Source: Actinomycetota bacterium
GTDB taxonomy: Bacteria > Actinomycetota > Actinomycetes > Streptosporangiales > Streptosporangiaceae
Assembly (NCBI GenBank): GCA_003168295.1
Contig: PMST01000676.1
Span: forward strand, 30,033 to 54,712
Direction: 5' to 3'
DNA length: 24,680 nt
Both the position numbers and the translations under genes were made by a program. Positions 23,772 through 24,680 of this stretch are shown in pieces. The notes under the pieces are model-generated. The model searched no databases and was not told the DNA's origin. It saw only the letters and a program-made list of their open reading frames with translations. Numbering within the stretch: the first letter of the stretch is position 1; each line of letters begins with the position of its first letter.

Positions 23772-23947
23772 GCTGATCTCCTCCAAATGGTGCGGCCTCA
23801 GCGAAGCTGCCCACGGGTGCCCGGCCGAATCACATCGATCAGCTCCGCGGCCCGGCGAGCCCAGATGACTCCGCCCTTCCCCGGCCGCGGCCGGGAGAAG
23901 CGAGGGTGGCCTGCGGAGGAGCTGAGCGAAACCGCCGTACGCAGCGG

Positions 23948-24073
23948 ATGACCGGGACCGCGGCTAGCGCTTATGACCGGCTCGCGGAGATAACCGGCGC
24001 CAGCGGCACCGACTGGGCGCTGGGGCTCCAGGCGCGTTCCCGTGCGCTGGATAGCCGATATCGCTTGAAATGA
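23948..24073 (+). pseudogene. Scrap of a large LuxR-family ATPase regulator
   Basis: A 41-codon frame, MTGTAASAYDRLAEITGASG followed by TDWALGLQARSRALD, contains the GTDWALGIEARSRALL motif of the TPR-like region in large AAA-ATPase LuxR (MalT-like) regulators of actinobacteria. Only about 28 residues of roughly 900 remain. Its stop overlaps the next gene's ATG as ATGA, which could be accidental coupling. No ribosome site is evident. Confidence 0.6.
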
Positions 24074-24573
24074 CCCGGCTCAACACTAATCTTCGACGCA
24101 TGGTAGTCGTATGGGCGAGCGTGATCGCTGTCCTGGGGACCCTCGGCGGCGCCACCGCTAGTTACCTGTTCCAGGGGAAGATCAGCGAGCGTAACGAGTC
24201 GAAGGCCCTCGACGAACGGATGCGGCGGGAGCGGCTGGCGTCCTACAGCTCCTTTGCCGCAGCGGTGATGGATCTCCGGGGCATCCGGTACAACAGTGGT
24301 TACAGCCGCATAACCGCAGAGGACGACCAACTCGATCAGTCGAGTATCCGAACGGAATCCACTCGGCTCAGATCGGTCGCCTGGACTGCGTACTACCGCT
24401 TCAAACTCACCTCGCCGGACCAGCTGCTCGCCGATCTCGCCACACGGGCCGTCGAGGAGGCTCTCGACGTCGCAGACGGCAGCGACATGGCGGATCTCAG
24501 AACCCGAAGCGAACGGGCTCGGGCACGGATCAACGAGTTCATTAACGCCGCAGCCACTTACCTTGAGGCCTGA
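24070..24573 (+). CDS. Single-pass membrane protein of unknown function
   Basis: A 167-aa protein. An N-terminal helix at about 11-33 (MVVVWASVIAVLGTLGGATA, SYLFQG) follows a short basic start (MTRLNTNLRR), then a charged, mostly helical part (KISERNESKALDERMRRERL, ASYSSFAAAVMDLRG) and two further predicted amphipathic helices ending EFINAAATYLEA. The pattern of a membrane anchor plus four-helix-like bundle resembles small actinobacterial anchored proteins, but no family is recognised. It may be a periplasmic-side or cytosolic scaffold; the arginine-rich helix after the membrane segment leaves orientation uncertain. No good ribosome site precedes ATG 24070; ATG 24100 would start right at the helix. 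The ATGA overlap with the preceding relic frame is its only neighbour link. Confidence 0.6.
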   Translation: MTRLNTNLRRMVVVWASVIAVLGTLGGATASYLFQGKISERNESKALDERMRRERLASYSSFAAAVMDLRGIRYNSGYSRITAEDDQLDQSSIRTESTRLRSVAWTAYYRFKLTSPDQLLADLATRAVEEALDVADGSDMADLRTRSERARARINEFINAAATYLEA

Positions 24574-24680
24574 AGCACCGCTCGCGTTTGCATCACGACA
24601 TATGGATACGCCGATTATCCGGTTTCGGACGAGCTTATTCAGCAGCGTAGCTAGCCAGGCTCCACCGCAGCTTTCAGCCG
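24574..24680. other. Right-edge noncoding sequence
   Basis: These 107 bp follow the membrane protein. No reading frame, hairpin or repeat is evident before the window ends. Confidence 0.4.

Noticed and set aside
1..24680. CRISPR array, integrase, complete transposase or prophage genes
   Set aside because: No regularly spaced repeats were seen, and the only mobile-element traces are the tnpB relic and its hairpin.

Overview
The window is high-GC DNA with strong G/C third-codon bias in its intact genes. Its gene families (PPOX/F420-type oxidoreductase, YciI, VOC, RibD/DHFR-like reductases, AfsR-type BTAD/NB-ARC regulator, TIGR02960-like sigma factor, ImmA/IrrE, eukaryote-like UDP-glucose pyrophosphorylase, actinobacterial CxxC mini-protein) point to a filamentous actinobacterium, perhaps Streptosporangiales-like. 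The genus cannot be fixed from sequence alone. This is an accessory region: short single-gene units on both strands, long gaps and many gene fragments.

Left part (1-5439): head of an alpha/beta hydrolase (runs off the left edge), a PPOX-fold reductase, a YciI protein, a low-GC 49-codon ORF, and a MalY/PatB aminotransferase that has lost its N-terminus beside the end of a MerR/GyrI regulator. The MerR gene follows a stand-alone GyrI-like protein in an operon whose promoter carries a perfect 8+1+8 dyad, probably the MerR operator.

Centre-left (5440-11407): a 1004-aa TIR-NB-ARC-WD40 STAND protein, then a membrane-anchored beta-propeller protein divergent from a LuxR-type regulator, then a 46-aa C2H2-like zinc-finger mini-protein.

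Centre (11546-18560): an APH-fold phosphotransferase, two DHFR/RibD-fold reductases (one behind a 26-bp dyad), an IS200/IS605 tnpB relic, a histidine phosphatase, a perfect 16-bp hairpin terminator, a hydrolase relic and an AfsR-type regulator relic meeting at one recombination junction, and two VOC proteins.

Right part (18600-24680): a second TIR protein (TIR, coiled coil, one transmembrane helix, seven WD40 blades predicted outside the membrane), lying between duplicated scraps of the UDP-glucose pyrophosphorylase gene. Next come an ImmA/IrrE fragment, a sigma-factor fragment and an MFS-transporter fragment joined end to end, then the intact pyrophosphorylase gene, a scrap of a large LuxR/ATPase regulator, and a membrane-anchored protein of unknown function.

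The most notable content is the pair of architecturally different TIR/beta-propeller proteins (one cytosolic STAND, one membrane-spanning), with a third propeller protein next to the first, in DNA that shows repeated recombination. A defence or signalling role is an inference from domain architecture only.
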